A stretch of 64,000 nt of DNA from Laburnicola sp. R22_1 (GCA_014281115.1 JACONQ010000019.1:1612001-1676000), one strand, 5' to 3'; shown: positions 31,600 through 44,728, numbered from the stretch's first letter. Made by a program: numbers and translations. The notes: generated by a model from the letters alone, not told the origin.

Positions 31600-33273
31600 A
31601 TGCCATGTTCTGGTTTTCGCGTGCATGGGAAGGGCGTTTGGAGTTGAATTAGATACCCAATCAAAATTACCGTTTCAAATCTCACGTCAGTTCTTTTAAT
31701 CTCTCGCGAGCTAGCGAGGACCTTGCATTCGAACAGACCCAAAGACGTTGAAGATGCTCTAGGTATCATTCCGCACACGACCAACGAAGAAATTCGGCCT
31801 CGCAGTGGATTCGTCACCATTACACTAGACTAATCACAACGGTACACAAACCATACACCAACTTCGCCCCAACACTGGTTCTTTCGATAAATATCTTTTA
31901 ACTTTGTATTTATTAGATTCAAATTTCAAGAAGACTTGAGGGGGGTTTCATACGTTGAAAAAAAATAGTAATACTCACAAATTTATCCCCCCTTATGGAA
32001 CAACACATGAGCATTCGAATGTTTACTCTTTTCCCTTCTTCTCGTTGCTTTTTTACCAAAAAATACGCAAAACTCCTCTGCGTCGCTCTAGGGGGCGAGG
32101 AAGGCTATTAGGGGGATGCGCCGCCGCGGCTTGTTTGGTGACAGTTGACATTGAAGGGAGGGTGGTGGTGATACGGGGAACGGCATTGGCGGGTGTGGGG
32201 GAGTAGATACGTTTGTACTAGGTTTCTGGCTTTTCGTGAGGGAGATTTCCAAGGGAGAGGGGGTTACAGAGGTTGGAGATGTGTTTAGGTTTATGAACAG
32301 ATTTCATAGTTAGGGGGGGTCTACATACCAGCGTTATAGAGAACAGTAGCTTGACTTGAAGCTTTTGCAAAGAGTAGATAGAGCACCTCGACTAACATCA
32401 ACATATTTCCTACCCAACTCCCCATGCGCAAAATCCCTCCTAGCATACCAGCCCAACCTAACCCACAAGCCCACACACAAGCCATCCAAGCAATACCCAC
32501 AGCCCTGTTAACCCGCTTCCCACACCACACAACCAACCAATTCTCCATCGGATCGCGCACAGATGGCCACATAAGCAGAAATAGCTAGCGCGCGCTGCAC
32601 AAAGCGTGTACCATAATACGATGTAAGAATTTCTCTACAGCTGTTGGCTATTTCGTGCATGCTGTGACTCGGGGGGTGATAGTAAGCGTGCGACTGGGGA
32701 CTGGTGAGGGGACCCCTGGGTGTATGGGTGGTTTGGGTTGGTGACTAGGTCGTTTGTTCGTTGGATGGGAGTGGATTGGATGGCCAGCAGATGGGTAGGT
32801 AGATGATCATGTAGGTGTGTAGATAGATGTAGGTAGGCTTACAAATAGATAGATAGGCTAGCCACACGTAGTACGGTGCGTAGGTACCTACCTATTAGAT
32901 GCTACATAGTACATGCGCAGAGTCTGCCGAATACAGACAGACGAGTTGTTCTAGGATATGTTATATTGAAGGTATTTCTACGGGAAGGAAGTATAGGTTC
33001 TAGATAGGATATGAGCTCTTAAAGCATAGACATGACGGAGGACTGGATAGATTGGAGCCTCGCGCTTGGATACTCCTCCTTATACTAAACCATGTATATT
33101 GTATGCTACAAAATATGTGTCGCAGTGCGACCACACACGAGAATTGAATCGCGCATTGCGGCTTCTGACTGCCTTCCTGGGGGCTCCGTCTCGTCTCCCT
33201 CTCCATCGTGGGACGCAGTCCCTTCTTGATTTGTCTTGGTAATTCGCCCATCGGATCCCTTGGCCTTTGCCCA
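31600..33273. other. no gene recognised
   Basis: Convergent 3' flanks of SF3B4 and the patatin gene, 1.7 kb. There are GATA/GTAGGTAG simple motifs near 32790-32890. A minus frame of 83 codons (32321-32572) is hydrophobic but stands alone. Confidence 0.45.
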
Positions 33274-35080
33274 TCATCTTGCAGCACCCACCAAGATGGC
33301 TGTAACTGCATCCACACAAGCATAAAATGCTTGTCCCACCTCTGGCTTTTCCAAGTACGCCAACGTCTTCTCCCGAACCCTGTCCTCGTGACACCATTCC
33401 TCTAGCGGGACATTATCCAATCCATCCACGTTGAATCGGAAGTACTTCATCCAGCCCCTCTCCATGAGCGCTTCGTTGTCATGTTCAAACTTGTCGGTGA
33501 TGGTCTGGGCCTCCATCTGTCGGTCGGTAACACTCTTTGCCATTTCCGCTGTCTCGCGGCTGACGTCGAGGCCAGAGCCACTCCCGATTGATATGATGAC
33601 CATCATGTCATTTGTGTACCGGTAGAGCTTGCGGCATTCGTAGAGAATATCGCGTATGGGGTTGTTCTTCGCCGTTCCGTGGTCGACTAAGCCTGGCTCG
33701 ATGACAGGACGCCAGTTTACGCCGCTTCGTGGTTGCATGTAGCATGGTGCTACTGATGTGGCTTTCATAGCTTGCCATGCCGTCATATTCCCGTCCAGTT
33801 CCGGTCCCGTTATGCGTCGGGTCTGGTAAGAGCGCATCAATGCGGCTTTGTTCGTGCCGATGTCAATCCGCGTAGACACGACAAAGCTGGTACATTTAGT
33901 GAGCATGGCGATCCAGCGCGACTGGGAAAAGGGCTACTTACACATCCGCAGAGTCTTCCCCACCATCGTAGAGAAGTTCTTCGGGGTGTCGGAGCTCCCG
34001 CGACACAACGCTTTTGATCACGTCCTCGACGGCTTTGCCGTCGTGCGTGAGCGGAGGTGCGTGGGGATCGAAAGACGAGAAAAAATCCCTCTTGTTCTGA
34101 AAGACCTCTTTCCCGATGTACTTGTACGCTTCCCTAGCGCTGTGCACCTGCATCTTCAGGCGACCGAGCATGATTGCAACGAGACCTCCCATGGAGGACC
34201 CGCCGATCAAATCGAAAATCCGGTAAGGATCTATGTGGGTTCCGACCTTGGTGCAAATGGCGTTGACCAGTGACTCGACCAGAAGCACCTGTGAAAGCCC
34301 ACGGATGCCATCACCGTCTAGCGACAGTAGGATTTTCGTCTCCCGGTTTCTGGACAGAAGTATGGGTGGAGGTGGGAGGGGTTGAGCGATCGGGTATGGT
34401 GCCGCCTCTGCATAGTATGGTGTTTCGTTGCTCTGAGGGGGAAGATATGCCCCTGGCGACATCATCTGTGGTAACTGGGCAGGACCGGACGGAAGAAGCG
34501 CTGGATCAATGTTTTGGGGTGGTGGAGATGGCCGCGCCTCGTACGGCGCAGAGAATATAGCTGCTTGAGGCGCCGACGTGGGAACTGGTGCGACCGTGTG
34601 CGAGGGCCCAGGCAGAGTTGGCGGTCGAGAGGTCGCCAATGGGGAGTCTAGCGAAGGAAACTCCATGTAATAGTCCTCGTTGGGCGATGTTGGAGTCGAT
34701 GTTCCATCCGCAAAGAGAGGTGAAGGTAGCGGTGAATTCAGGTTGAGAGGAGAGAGGGCCGGTCCGGCTTCCTCTGGCCGCGAGGGCGGCGTCGATGGCC
34801 ATGGCCGATAGTGAGGGTCGGCGGTGCGAATCAGTGCTGCCTCGGCGTCTGCGGCCACTCGCTTGATGTCCGGGTCCTTGGAATTGCTGTCGAGGTTAGA
34901 GTCTGGGCTAGCATGGCTCGGTTGGTCGACGTACTGTTTGACCCAGCCCACGTCCCACGACTCCCACTGGCCGTTCAGCAGAAACTGGATGGCGGACGGG
35001 TGCGCCGGGTCGTAGAAGTAGTGGGTGCCCTCGACAGGCGAGTAGCGGACCAAGCTAAAGTCGACCTGCGTCCATGACAT
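33274..35080 (-). CDS. patatin-like phospholipase
   Basis: Exons 35080-33942 and 33886-33274. The intron 33887-33941 is 55 nt (GTAAGT...TACCAG). Product 583 residues. Patatin-fold enzymes hydrolyse acyl esters of lipids with a Ser-Asp dyad. All motifs are visible: the oxyanion loop DGDGIRG (about 265-271), the nucleophile elbow GSSMGG (about 309-314) and the second acid in VDHGT of exon 2 (about 445). The first 60 residues (YFYDPAHPSAIQFLLNGQWESW) form a small unassigned domain. Residues 75-250 are Pro-rich and likely disordered. No signal peptide, so cytosolic or membrane-associated. Fungal relatives with this layout are common, but substrate is unknown. Confidence 0.9.
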
Positions 35081-36951
35081 TGCTGTCGGCGGGCAGAGGG
35101 CTGGAGGAGCGCGGCGAGGAGACGACGGGCCTATCTAGGCGCGGCCGACGGTGCACAGTGTGGTGGCCTGGAGTCCCCCGCGGGCTGCTAATAATTGGGA
35201 TTGATTGACATGCGTCCAGCCGCCCGATGAGTTGGCGCGTTCCGGTCCGCTGCAAGGTTCACGCAGCCGCCACCTGTCAACGGTTGACGGGCAAAATGCA
35301 AAAAGGGCATCGACGGCTGTGCCTGTTGTTGTGTGTGCCTCGTGTGATACGTCGCACATGCTTGGCCAGCAGACCCCTGCGGTGCGTGATGGCTAGATAG
35401 CCTCCCTTACACCGCTCGACGGTGCTGCGGCATGGACGAGATAGGCGAGAGGAGCGGGAGCGTGGGCAGTGGGCAAAGGCCCCGCAAGCCAGGTCCCCTT
35501 TCTCGCCCTGCACATCACTAACTAGCGACCGGTCGGCCGAGTGCTATTGGACACGGCCCGATCCGCTTATCCCGAACGGAGATCAACCGCCCCGACTGTG
35601 CCACAGCTGGAGGCGTGTGTGAATCCGTCCTTGTCATGTGCGGCGTCGTCACCATGTCCAGACGAATCCAACTCCAATCCTGCAGGCTGTCCTGTTCTAC
35701 ATCTGCACAGAGCCAAAGAGAAGAGCCCGTAGCCGATGGAAGAGACGACCTCTAATAGCTCTTCTACGCTCCATCTCTTGTACCGTCCTATAAAAGCCCT
35801 ACTACGCTTCCTACAATACTACCGCAAAAGTCCAAGTCCTATGTAATGCCCCAAGATGGGCCATGCGCAGGTTAAATACACTGAGACTCTTATCTATAGA
35901 TGTACATTACATAAACTAGTGTCTACTTTTAGAACAGATTACGACTCGCCTCGAGAACATCAATGCCTTGAATTATGAGCAAAGATAGTACACAGCCTCG
36001 CAAAGATACAAGAGACCTAGATCCTTCTAATTGACACGCAGGTCGAAGAATCGGAAAAAGCGCACGACAGCGCACACCTTATCACCGGCGGACTTCCTGG
36101 AATAGACACCTTGCAGACTCACTCGGTCAAGCCGGGCATCAATGTAGGAAACTTCCAGTACACGACCACCATTGCCATTTCATTTTCCTGCGAAATCTAG
36201 AACCAAAGCCAACTCCAACCCTGTTATATTCCTGCGGTCGTGATGACGACTTCGTGATGAATTCCATACCCAACCACACAGATGATTGGTCCGCATTCCC
36301 AAAATTCCCCACCTCCAATTGGCCGCCCAATTTCCCACCCCCAACCAATCAGACGCGCGTACGCCGCAGCACCTCGACCCACGAAACCCATCAAAACAGG
36401 CCACCACCTCGCAAAGCAAGGGCGCAACGAAAATAAAAAAACATCGCCTCATCAACCAAGACCCCAGCTGCGCAGATTTATTTACCCTCTGCAAATCCTG
36501 ATTTCGCATTTCAGAGCCCCGACGCGGGCAAGGGCAGGCTCACGGCCTTTATTGTTATTAGCGAAGAAAAAAGGTTCGTCGCCGCCGCGGCGTTGCGCAT
36601 TGAAGCGGACCCGGCGCCTTCGCCCCTCGCAAGCCGCCTTCCTCAAACCTCACAACAAACTCGCGAGGGCCCCTCCCCACCCTTTTCCATCGCTTTTCTC
36701 CCCCAACGCCATCAGAATATCCCGCCTGACTCGATATTCTGCATGCCCAGCGCACGCGATATCGTTAGACACCCTTATTGCCAATATTTACCCCCGGGAG
36801 TGGTCGCAAACGTGTCGACGCAGCCTGCGCAGCCCAGCTGGTCGCTGCGATCGGCGCCTGCTGCCTGCCCCCGACCCCCTCGCCACCTAGCAACCCAACA
36901 ACGTCACGTGCCGCCTGATACGCCAGCGCGCAGAACATCACCACACACACC
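35081..36951. other. divergent intergenic region, no gene recognised
   Basis: 1.9 kb between the patatin gene and EPL1. 36260-36900 is CA-rich and likely holds the EPL1 promoter and 5' UTR; the frames there (up to 202 codons) are Pro/Arg-rich products of that composition. Confidence 0.45.
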
Positions 36952-38907
36952 ATGACGCAGAGGATTACGGGGCAGCGCTTTCGCCAGCGCAAGCTCTCTA
37001 CAAAGCAGAATCTACCTGTGCTGCGCGAGCACGAGGTCGAGCAGCTTCCCGATGATGATGCCTCGCGGCACATTCCCAAGGTGGAGACAGGGGTGGAAAA
37101 AGGAGAGGAAATTGTGAGTCGCCACTAAACCCTTTCTGTCATCTTTCGATATCAACCGTGATTGCCCTGTCACAATCTCCACGTGATCGTTGTCGTACCG
37201 GTTCCTATGCTCTGGCTCATATCCCAACTCTTCTCGAAGAAGCTTGCGCTTGCTAACCATGCATAGGAGCACCATCTGCAAGCCGTGATATCTGCTGCTC
37301 AAGCAGCATCGCACGGCGGCGGTAAGATTGCACAACTCTTCATTCCCACGCCCGAAGCTGTCGCCAGTAAGCTGCAATATGAGGATCTCTACCCCAGACA
37401 GTTCACGCTGCCGTCAACCTACATTCGCTTCTCGTCTACCGTAGAAGACACGATAGGATGCCCTTACTGCATGACCAGCGAAGATGCTGCTTGGCTCAAG
37501 CAGTACAATTACAACCAGAAGAAGAGTAAAAGCGCGCAGTGCACTGAGGATGAACTCGAGCAAGTAATCAACTTCTTCGAGGAGACAACCCAGGCAAAGC
37601 AGCCATATGCTGAAGTCGATAACACGCCGGTCCTGGCGTACGAGGAGCTCGAAGCCGAGTTTGATGAGACGGTAAGCGAACGTGCACGGAGATTTGCAAA
37701 AGACATCTACAACCACTGGAAGCAAGAGCGTCTGCGGAAAGCCAATCGTCCGTTGATGCCCACTCTCAAATTCGAGAGAAATCTTGATACCGATGACGCC
37801 GATCCATATGTGTGCTTCCGTCGTCGCGAGGTGCGCATGCAGAGGAAGACGCGTGGTCGCGATGCACAAGTGACCGAGAAGCTGAAGAAGCTGAGGAAGG
37901 AACTGGAGGAAGCCCGATTCATCATGGCCCAGGTCAACCGCCGAGAAGTATTGAACCGAGAACAACTTGCGCTGGACAAATTGATCTTCGAGCAGCGGGG
38001 TGCGGTCAAGGAGATCAAGAGGAAGCTTATCATCAAGACCGATGATGAAGAGCTCCTCATCAACCAGAAGGTTCGTGCACAGTCAACTGTCTCCGATGAC
38101 GCCTTGCTAACTTTGTTGCAGCCCGCTCCTAAGCCGAAGCCAAGAGTTGACATGCAAGCTGTCCAAAGAGGGATCCCGGGCATGGGTCCCAAACCACAAG
38201 TCACGCGTCCTGATGGACGTCTCGTTGATTCGGATCTAGTGTATCTTGACGATCAACTTGCCAAGAAATCCGAGCTCATCGACGGTTTCATCGAAGAGAA
38301 TCTGATGAAGCACCAGAAGTGGAACATTGGATGGCATGATGCGACATGGCGACCAATCACGCCCCCCCTGGAACAGCCTGCGGCCAAGTCGGACTTCCGT
38401 CGCGTCTTTATAGATTCGCAGTTGCCAACGCCGCCAGCTTCGGTATCCTCGGAAGAAGCTGGCGATGCTATGGCTATCGAGCGAGCTAACAAGCAAGTTG
38501 AACCCCGTAGGAGTGCCCGAATACGCTTTGGCACACCTCCAGATGACGTGCCATACCAAGACCAATCGCGATTCCGCCGGCGAATAGGTCGGGGTGGTCG
38601 CGTAATGATAGATCGCCGTGGCGTGAAGCGTCAAAAGCTTGATTCGGACGAAGTAGTCGACGAGCGAATGGCCGATAGATGGAAGTTCGCTGGCGATAGT
38701 AGCGAAGACGAGCAAGTCTACCCCGTCGACTGGACTGATAATTTGCATATCAGGTACAGGATCATGATAGAGCGCCAGGGCGAAAAGCAGCACGCTCAAC
38801 AGCAAGCTGCTGCTGCCGCCGCGGCCGCAGCCCAGAACCGAAGAGCGATCGAAAATCACCAAAGATCGACGTCCGGTAACCTAAATACACCCAATAATAC
38901 CTCCTGA
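36952..38907 (+). CDS. EPL1: enhancer of polycomb-like protein 1, NuA4 subunit
   Basis: Exon 1 is 36952-37113 (starts MTQRITGQRFRQRKLSTKQ). Intron 37114-37266 is 153 nt (GTGAGT...GCATAG). Coding then runs to 38907, with a likely further intron at 38071-38121 (GTTCGT...GCTAAC...TTGCAG, 51 nt, in frame). Product about 583 residues. The EPcA domain is clear: an Arg-rich start, then YPRQFTLPSTYIRFSSTVED and GCPYCMTSEDAAWL (about 100-130). Epl1 bridges the Esa1 acetyltransferase (with Yng2 and Eaf6 in Piccolo NuA4) to the nucleosome and the larger complex, acetylating H4 and H2A. The C-terminal Gln/Ala tract and polar end match fungal orthologues. Nuclear. Divergent from the patatin gene. Confidence 0.93.
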
Positions 38908-39338
38908 TACAGAGACTATCAGTAGCGGCCTCGAACCCTTCTACTTGGCGATTTTTACGACGAGATGTGAGTTGTTGCTTTCAGGAAACGAAGTTATACC
39001 CATTTGTTTTATTCGGATATTGCGAAGGCGGTCATATCCTTTGGGAAGAAGGCTGTCCAGTGGCTGCTTCAGGAGACGAATACTTTCATGTACAATACGC
39101 CAACGGTGGAGCTCCAGGCGGAGGCAGCAGTCGATGACCTAGTCAAACGGAAAATTAGCAGCTGTCGGGCTTCGAACATGTACTAGTAGGAAAGGTGTTT
39201 GAGGGGCCGACGACCCTAGAATAACGAAAAAAAAATCAATAAAACTCACCAGATTCTTGACCAATCGTTGACCATGCGTTATACACACTGTGAAGTTGGT
39301 CCATTCTGTTTGCAGCCGTGGAGTATTTGATCGATCCC
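38908..39338. other. no gene recognised
   Basis: Convergent 3' flanks of EPL1 and RKM4, including an A-rich stretch near 39226-39245 that could belong to a polyadenylation region. Confidence 0.4.
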
Positions 39339-40892
39339 TCATCTTGCGCGTTGCCGCTTGCCAATCCCAGCTTCCTCGTCCTCGGCCTGTCTCTTTGCAG
39401 TGCCGTTTGGATTCATCAGATCTGTCCCCAATTGTTCCAAGGCCTGTTCAGTCTGTTTCAATATCTTTTTCTCGCCTATGCGGACTAGCTTTGCCATGGC
39501 ATACCGCCGGTCTTTCGATGTCGCTTCGCCTGTGAGAGGCACCTCAACTGTCGTACTGGCATCTTCATCTAGGGTAGTAGAGTACTGTTGCAGTCGGACT
39601 TGTATCACCCTGTGCAAAAACTCTGCGCCTTTGGCTGTTATGTTCTCCGGTTTCGGTAGTTTACCTTTGCGCTTCAGACGCTCGAACTCGTCGTTGCCTA
39701 GTAGAAGCGTCTCGACGACGACGATGAGCTCGGGCGATAGACTTTCTTGGACAGTGAAGGGATCGCTAGCGCATATGTCGTAGCCGGTTTCAATGAGGTC
39801 GTTCTCGTCTAGATATGCGAGACGCTCTTCGAAATAGACGTTGGCGGCTGTTGCAGTCTGCGCTACTAGGTCGAATGGTATCTCTACGACGTCGTATTGC
39901 GCGTAGTTATCTGTGATGTAGCCGTAGCGGCGAAGTAGATCAGACCTCGGTAGCGGTCCGTAATCGTTGAATATTTCTTCGCCAGGTTTGATGGCCTTGA
40001 GAGCCTTCATGCATAAGAAATCTGTCTCATAGAAGAGACGCGCATTATTACGGTCTGCGTCTGCGTTCAGCATGTCTGCCATAGGCACCATACCCTTCGG
40101 CAGAGCTTCGTCTTCGTCTTCGGAAGCATAGCCCTCCTCGTCCACTTCTTTCTGCGATCCCGTAGGCTCAATATCGAAAGCGTATGCCATGATAAGCGAG
40201 CCCATCTTATGCATGAGCTGCAAGTTCTCCGGCTTGTTCATCTCAGCCGCACGCTCCTGCGCCCTCTCATCACCTGCGAAGAGAATCTCCGCAAACTCCT
40301 TTATCACAGGCACAAGCTCGGTTTTGAAGCTCTCGTCCGCACTTTGTCTCCCGATCTTCTGTAACACAGCGCTGGCTTGTAATTCCGCAAGCTCGTCTTC
40401 CTGCCAGAACATCAGGGTGTTGAACTCCGAGGGGAGCACGTTGAAGTAGGGAGCCCAGTTCGAAGCGCTCTGGTTGAGATGTTCGTATAGCATAACGAGG
40501 ATGAGAGAGAGCCATGGGCCGAGGTGATCAAATGTGACTTGTGGAATCTCCTTCGAGAGGATTGAGTTTTCGACGGAGAGAATGGCAGAGCGGGGGATGC
40601 GGAAGAGCATTTCATTTTCTTCGATGTCTTGCGTCGCCACTATTGACCGTTAGCATACTGTTCCAGAGCGCCAACTTGGGAATTAAAAGAGCGTAGTAGT
40701 GTGAGGAAGAGGATGCAGTGTGTGTGTGTGTGTGTGTGCTCGGGGACCCAAGTAACAGAATGTGAACGCACCAACGCCACGCCCAGCTTGAATGTTACGC
40801 AAATCTTTCAGCTCGATATTGGTGCTGATTTCAGCGCCAGATCGTTCGAGCCAGTCCAGAAAGACATGGCTGGCTTCATTGAATGGGTCCAT
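39339..40892 (-). CDS. RKM4: SET-domain ribosomal lysine N-methyltransferase (Rkm4/SETD6 class)
   Basis: Exon 1 is 40892-40772; intron 40640-40771 (132 nt, GTGCGT...GCTAAC...AATAG); exon 2 is 40639-39339. Product 473 residues. The join reads QAGRGVVATQDIEENEMLF, the start of the split SET domain as in Rkm4/SETD6/RuBisCO LSMT. Further SET motifs: PMADMLNADADRNNARL (the NH/D cofactor-binding region) and EIFNDYGPLPRSDLLRRYGY (catalytic Tyr, about 265-280). A Rubis-substrate-binding-type helical domain fills about 300-420. The basic C-terminus (GKRQRAR) may be a nuclear signal. Rkm4 methylates ribosomal protein L42 in yeast. The intron holds a TG microsatellite (40718-40738). Confidence 0.9.
40718..40738. 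repeat. (GT)n microsatellite in RKM4 intron
   Basis: About ten GT units, wholly inside the 132-nt intron of RKM4, which is the longest intron of that gene region and may owe its length to the repeat. Confidence 0.95.
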
Positions 40893-41451
40893 GGGTGTAG
40901 TAGTGAGGAGTGTTGTGGGAGGACTGGAGGGACGGCGAATATTGGATTAGCGGTAGAGGTAATGTTGAGCCGAGCCGACAGCGCTCTGATTGGTCCGGTG
41001 CAACACTAGCATGCATGGATCACGAGAGCATTTGAATGCCGACCATTAAATCCCCGGCGCTGCGCAGAAACATGAGACATTGTTCTAGCTAGCTCTATAT
41101 GTTTTGCAACTATACAATAATTAGGTTTGATAGAATTTCTCGGCGGTTTCTGAGGTTGTCATCCCAAGTAGTGGTATGTAAGAAAATTGAACTCGAGGAA
41201 TCACAAGATTAGTATTACCGAACAGGCTCCAAACAAACATAGAGCAGACATCTTAACAAATCTAGATTACGTCCTTAAAATCAACATTCACAATGACGCT
41301 CGTTTGTCTCACCCACATCCCCGCATCAGCCCGACGCATCGACACCAACCTCAAAAAAGTTTATCGATAACCTAGCGTCGCCCCTCCACCCCTCCACTCA
41401 ACTCCAAGTTCGAGTTCACCACCACCCCTTTCAGCCCTCCCTTCCAACAAA
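40893..41451. promoter_or_regulatory. divergent promoter region of RKM4 and KAE1
   Basis: 559 bp between the two start codons, both for translation-related modifying enzymes. A C-rich leader precedes the KAE1 ATG. No distinct TATA box. Confidence 0.45.
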
Positions 41452-42566
41452 ATGATAGCCATCGGCCTCGAAGGCTCCGCCAACAAAATTGGCATAGGCA
41501 TAATATCGCACCCCTCACCCACCAAACCCCCGCTCATCCTCGCAAACCTCCGCCACACCTACAACTCCCCACCCGGTGAAGGCTTCTTACCCAAAGACAC
41601 GGCCCTACACCACCGAGCATGGGTCGTACGCTTAATCAAGCAGGCTGTGCGGCAGGCAGGCGTGAAGATCGAAGATATAGATTGTATATGTTACACGAAG
41701 GGGCCTGGGATGGGTGCGCCGCTGCAGAGTGTCGCGTTGGCAGCGCGGACAATAGGCCTGCTTTGGGGGAAGCCGCTCGTGGGCGTGAATCACTGCGTTG
41801 GGCGTGCGTTTTTCCTACGAAGAGGATAGAAGATATAGATGCTAACAGCGTTTGTGTAGACATCGAAATGGGGCGGTCCATCACCGGCGCAAACAACCCC
41901 GTCGTCCTCTACGTCTCAGGCGGAAACACCCAAGTAATCGCCTACTCTGCAAACCGATACCGCATCTTCGGCGAAACGCTCGACATCGCAATCGGCAACT
42001 GCATCGACCGCTTTGCCCGCACGCTAATGATACCCAACGATCCCTTTCCGGGCTACAACGTCGAGCAGCTCGCCAAGAAGGGGAGGCATTTCGTCGACCT
42101 ACCGTATGCGGTCAAGGGCATGGATGCAAGCTTCTCGGGCATATTGGCTGCGGCCGATGTCCTTGCTAAAGGCCTGGATGAGGCTCTCCCCCTCGAGCAG
42201 AGGTTGAAGACGGAGGAGGGGGAGTTGGTGAGTAGAGCGGATCTGTGCTTTTCGTTGCAGGAAACTATATTCGCTATGCTGGTCGAGATAACGGAGCGCG
42301 CCATGGCGCATGTGGGAAGTAAACAAGTCCTTGTTGTTGGAGGCGTAGGATCCAACGAGCGACTGCAACAAATGATGGGCATAATGGCGAGAGACAGAGG
42401 GGGAAGCGTTTTCGCAACCGACGAGCGGTTCTGCATTGACAACGGCATTATGATTGCGCATGCAGGGCTGTTAGAGTATCAGACGGGTGTGACGACGAAG
42501 CTAGAAGATAGTACGTGCACGCAGAGATTCAGGACAGATGAAGTCTACGTCGGGTGGAGGGAATAG
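41452..42566 (+). CDS. KAE1: tRNA N6-threonylcarbamoyladenosine synthase subunit (KEOPS/EKC), Kae1/OSGEP
   Basis: Exon 1 is 41452-41803; intron 41804-41859 (56 nt, GTGCGT...GCTAAC...TGTAG); exon 2 is 41860-42566. Product 352 residues, the normal Kae1 length. The splice join restores NHCVGHIEMGR, which holds the two metal-binding His of the ASKHA fold. Other motifs: [10 protein letters not shown] (start), HHRAWVV (about 53), [20 protein letters not shown], and near the end [11 protein letters not shown] and [13 protein letters not shown]. Kae1 transfers the threonylcarbamoyl group to A37 of ANN-decoding tRNAs within EKC/KEOPS (Bud32, Cgi121, Pcc1, Gon7), in cytosol and nucleus. Complete. Confidence 0.96.
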
Positions 42567-43480
42567 TCAACAGGTGAGGAAGCGAAACTCGCCATGAAGA
42601 ATATGATACCCAGCATTACATTGAACTCTGATACAGTACTCGAACAAAACTCAGAGTACTGTGTGCCACCCTAGAATAGGCACTTGAAGTACGAAGACTA
42701 AGTGTATGTTGCGTGCTCCAGGTCAGCAGGAACGAATAGAACCCATCGTTCAAGCTTACATGTACACGACGCCAACCCAAGAATAGCACCCCTCAGCCCC
42801 ACAGTGATGTACACATCATCCCTAGCCACAGCCGCAGCCCAACGTAAGACCACTCTGTCATTCCTTCCTGTTCCTGGATGCCTAACCATCTCGCCGGAAC
42901 TCACCGGCAAACAGCGGGGCCACACGCAGGTACCGCCCCCTCGGGAAACGGTTCAAGAGCAAAGACGTTATTCTAGTAGTAAGCAAACAACAGGACAAGC
43001 AGCATTCGATATTAGGCGTTGATTCATTGTGGGTGACCCAACTTCGTCGATAGACGTTAATGTATTATATAAGCGCACGGGCCCTGCTATGATTATACTG
43101 CAGCCGCAGCCTGTCAGCTCGGCGCAAGCTGCCCTCCGCAAGCTCTGACCAAGTGTCAGCCTCCTCATAACTTCCTCCTCTTTTCTCTTTTCTAGTAGAT
43201 TGGTGTCCTGGGCGCGTTGGCCCCCACCTCCTGACGATGTCGCCCCGTTGTATGTACTCATGACTCCGCCCCTAAGAATTAGAGCAATTCAACAAGAGCA
43301 ATTGAATTCCCCAAGCCACCTTTGCCAATGTATACAACTCAGAAGTAAAAGTCCCCGCATCAATGCGGTAAAGATGCTAGCGAATGTGACGAAGCCGCGC
43401 CGGAAAATGCAGCAATGGTATTACAAAAATGTGCTCATTAAATAAGATCAACAGAAACTCCGCCCGGATCGCAAATCGTA
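42567..43480. other. no gene recognised
   Basis: Convergent 3' region of KAE1 and the GT32 gene. The small frames have no support. Confidence 0.45.
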
Positions 43481-44628
43481 CTACACTTGGTGCCGGTCGT
43501 CAAGTTCGATGGATTTACTGCTTATCCGGCGGTAGAAGGGTATCCTCGAGTATGCGAACCTGCACTTTGGGCTGTTTGCTTGGCGGGGAACGATAAACGT
43601 TGAGTAGATGCATGAGAGTAGTGCAAGGCCCGCAGTAAATCCGAGGATTGTGATTATAACCCAATGTGAGCCCATCCAGAAGATCAGCTTGACATCGTTG
43701 TTGTGCCAGCTGTTGCCGAGGTGGTGTGTGAAGAAGCTCCAGGCGTGGCCATTGTACTCGGCAGGGAAGAGAATGCGCACGCGATCCAGGCCCTCTGGCC
43801 GGTTAGCCTTGTTGTAATGACGCCAGATAACACTCAGGTACAGGGGACCGGTCGAGGCCATGACGGTGATGTAGGGCAGTGGCCAGCGGCGATTGTAGTC
43901 GGGCAGACGGTCGATGGCCTTGAGAAAGAAGGGGTGGCGCGGGATGGAGCCCATGGCATCGTTGGAAATGCCCGTCGGGGTCGTTTTGCGGACCCAGGCG
44001 GGATAGGCTAGTAGCGGGTCGAGGCTGCGGTTGCATCCCTACGTACTGTCAGCGACATGCTACTACCGAGCAATAATTTCACGTACGTCGTCCAAGTCAA
44101 TGTAGATGCCTCCAAAATGGTGCAGTACAAAGTATCTTATCGCGTCGGCTCGCTGAATGGGGTACGGGTACGCATCAAACGTCTCGAGAAACCACGGGTA
44201 CCTGAAGCTGTTAGTCATGATACAGATGTTGTGACTGTGCAAACAGAACATACTCAGCGGCAATAAACTCGCGCGACTTCTTGTCCGTCCAGAGCTGCTT
44301 CCATGTCAGCGGGTTGCCATCATCGGCAATCAATCGTGACAGCGCGCACCTTGTACTCGTAGTCGGGGTGTAGTTCTATGCAGCTCTGCTGCGGCCCCAC
44401 CCAGTGCTCGGGGATGCTCTCGTTGATATATGTCTGGTGGATGATCTTGGGAATCAATTGTGGTCGCTCGCTGATGGCACCCGAGTTTGGCGCAGGCAGT
44501 TCGGCGCGCAGTATCATATCCTGGCGGCCGTCGACGACGAGGAGCTCCAGGAGGGTCCAGACATGATGTACTGCTAAGCCCAGCACGAATATGGTCGCGA
44601 CGAGGAACACGGCGACGCCTCTGCGCAT
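43481..44628 (-). CDS. SUR1: GT32 glycosyltransferase, inositolphosphoceramide mannosyltransferase type (Sur1/Csh1/Imt)
   Basis: Four exons: 44628-44350, 44294-44254, 44201-44087, 44038-43481. Introns are 55, 52 and 48 nt, with donors GTGCGC, GTATGT and GTACGT. Product 330 residues; an in-frame Met at 44727 would add 33. N-terminal signal anchor (VAVFLVATIFVLGLAV), then IPKIIHQTYINESIPEHW and RADAIRYFVLHHFGGIYIDL ending in the DxD-type metal site (IDLDD, about 140-145). PTGISNDAMGS is typical of the Sur1/Imt group. A second membrane segment near the C-terminus (WVIITILGFTAGLALLSCIY) also fits. The enzyme adds mannose to IPC in the Golgi, making MIPC sphingolipid, with a Csg2-type partner. An Och1-like role is less likely given the C-terminal helix. 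Confidence 0.88.
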
Positions 44629-44728
44629 AACTGCTCTCGCCTCCTTTTCTTCTCGGCGGAAGGTGCTCGGCGCAGGATCAGACGTCGGGCGATGTAAAGA
44701 TATAGAAATGGAGTGCGGTCGGGTCACG

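Noticed and set aside
32321..32572. 83-codon minus frame with hydrophobic segments
   Set aside because: Isolated, no splice partners, no recognised family; low-complexity Trp/Gly/Met content looks accidental.
33080..33200. Possible tRNA on minus (GATTCAATTC resembling a T-loop)
   Set aside because: The T-stem does not pair and no acceptor or anticodon arm could be built around it. No tRNA or rRNA gene was recognised anywhere in the window.
36282..36890. 202-codon plus frame before EPL1
   Set aside because: Pro/Arg/His-rich translation of a C-rich leader. EPL1 has its own start at 36952 with the expected N-terminus.
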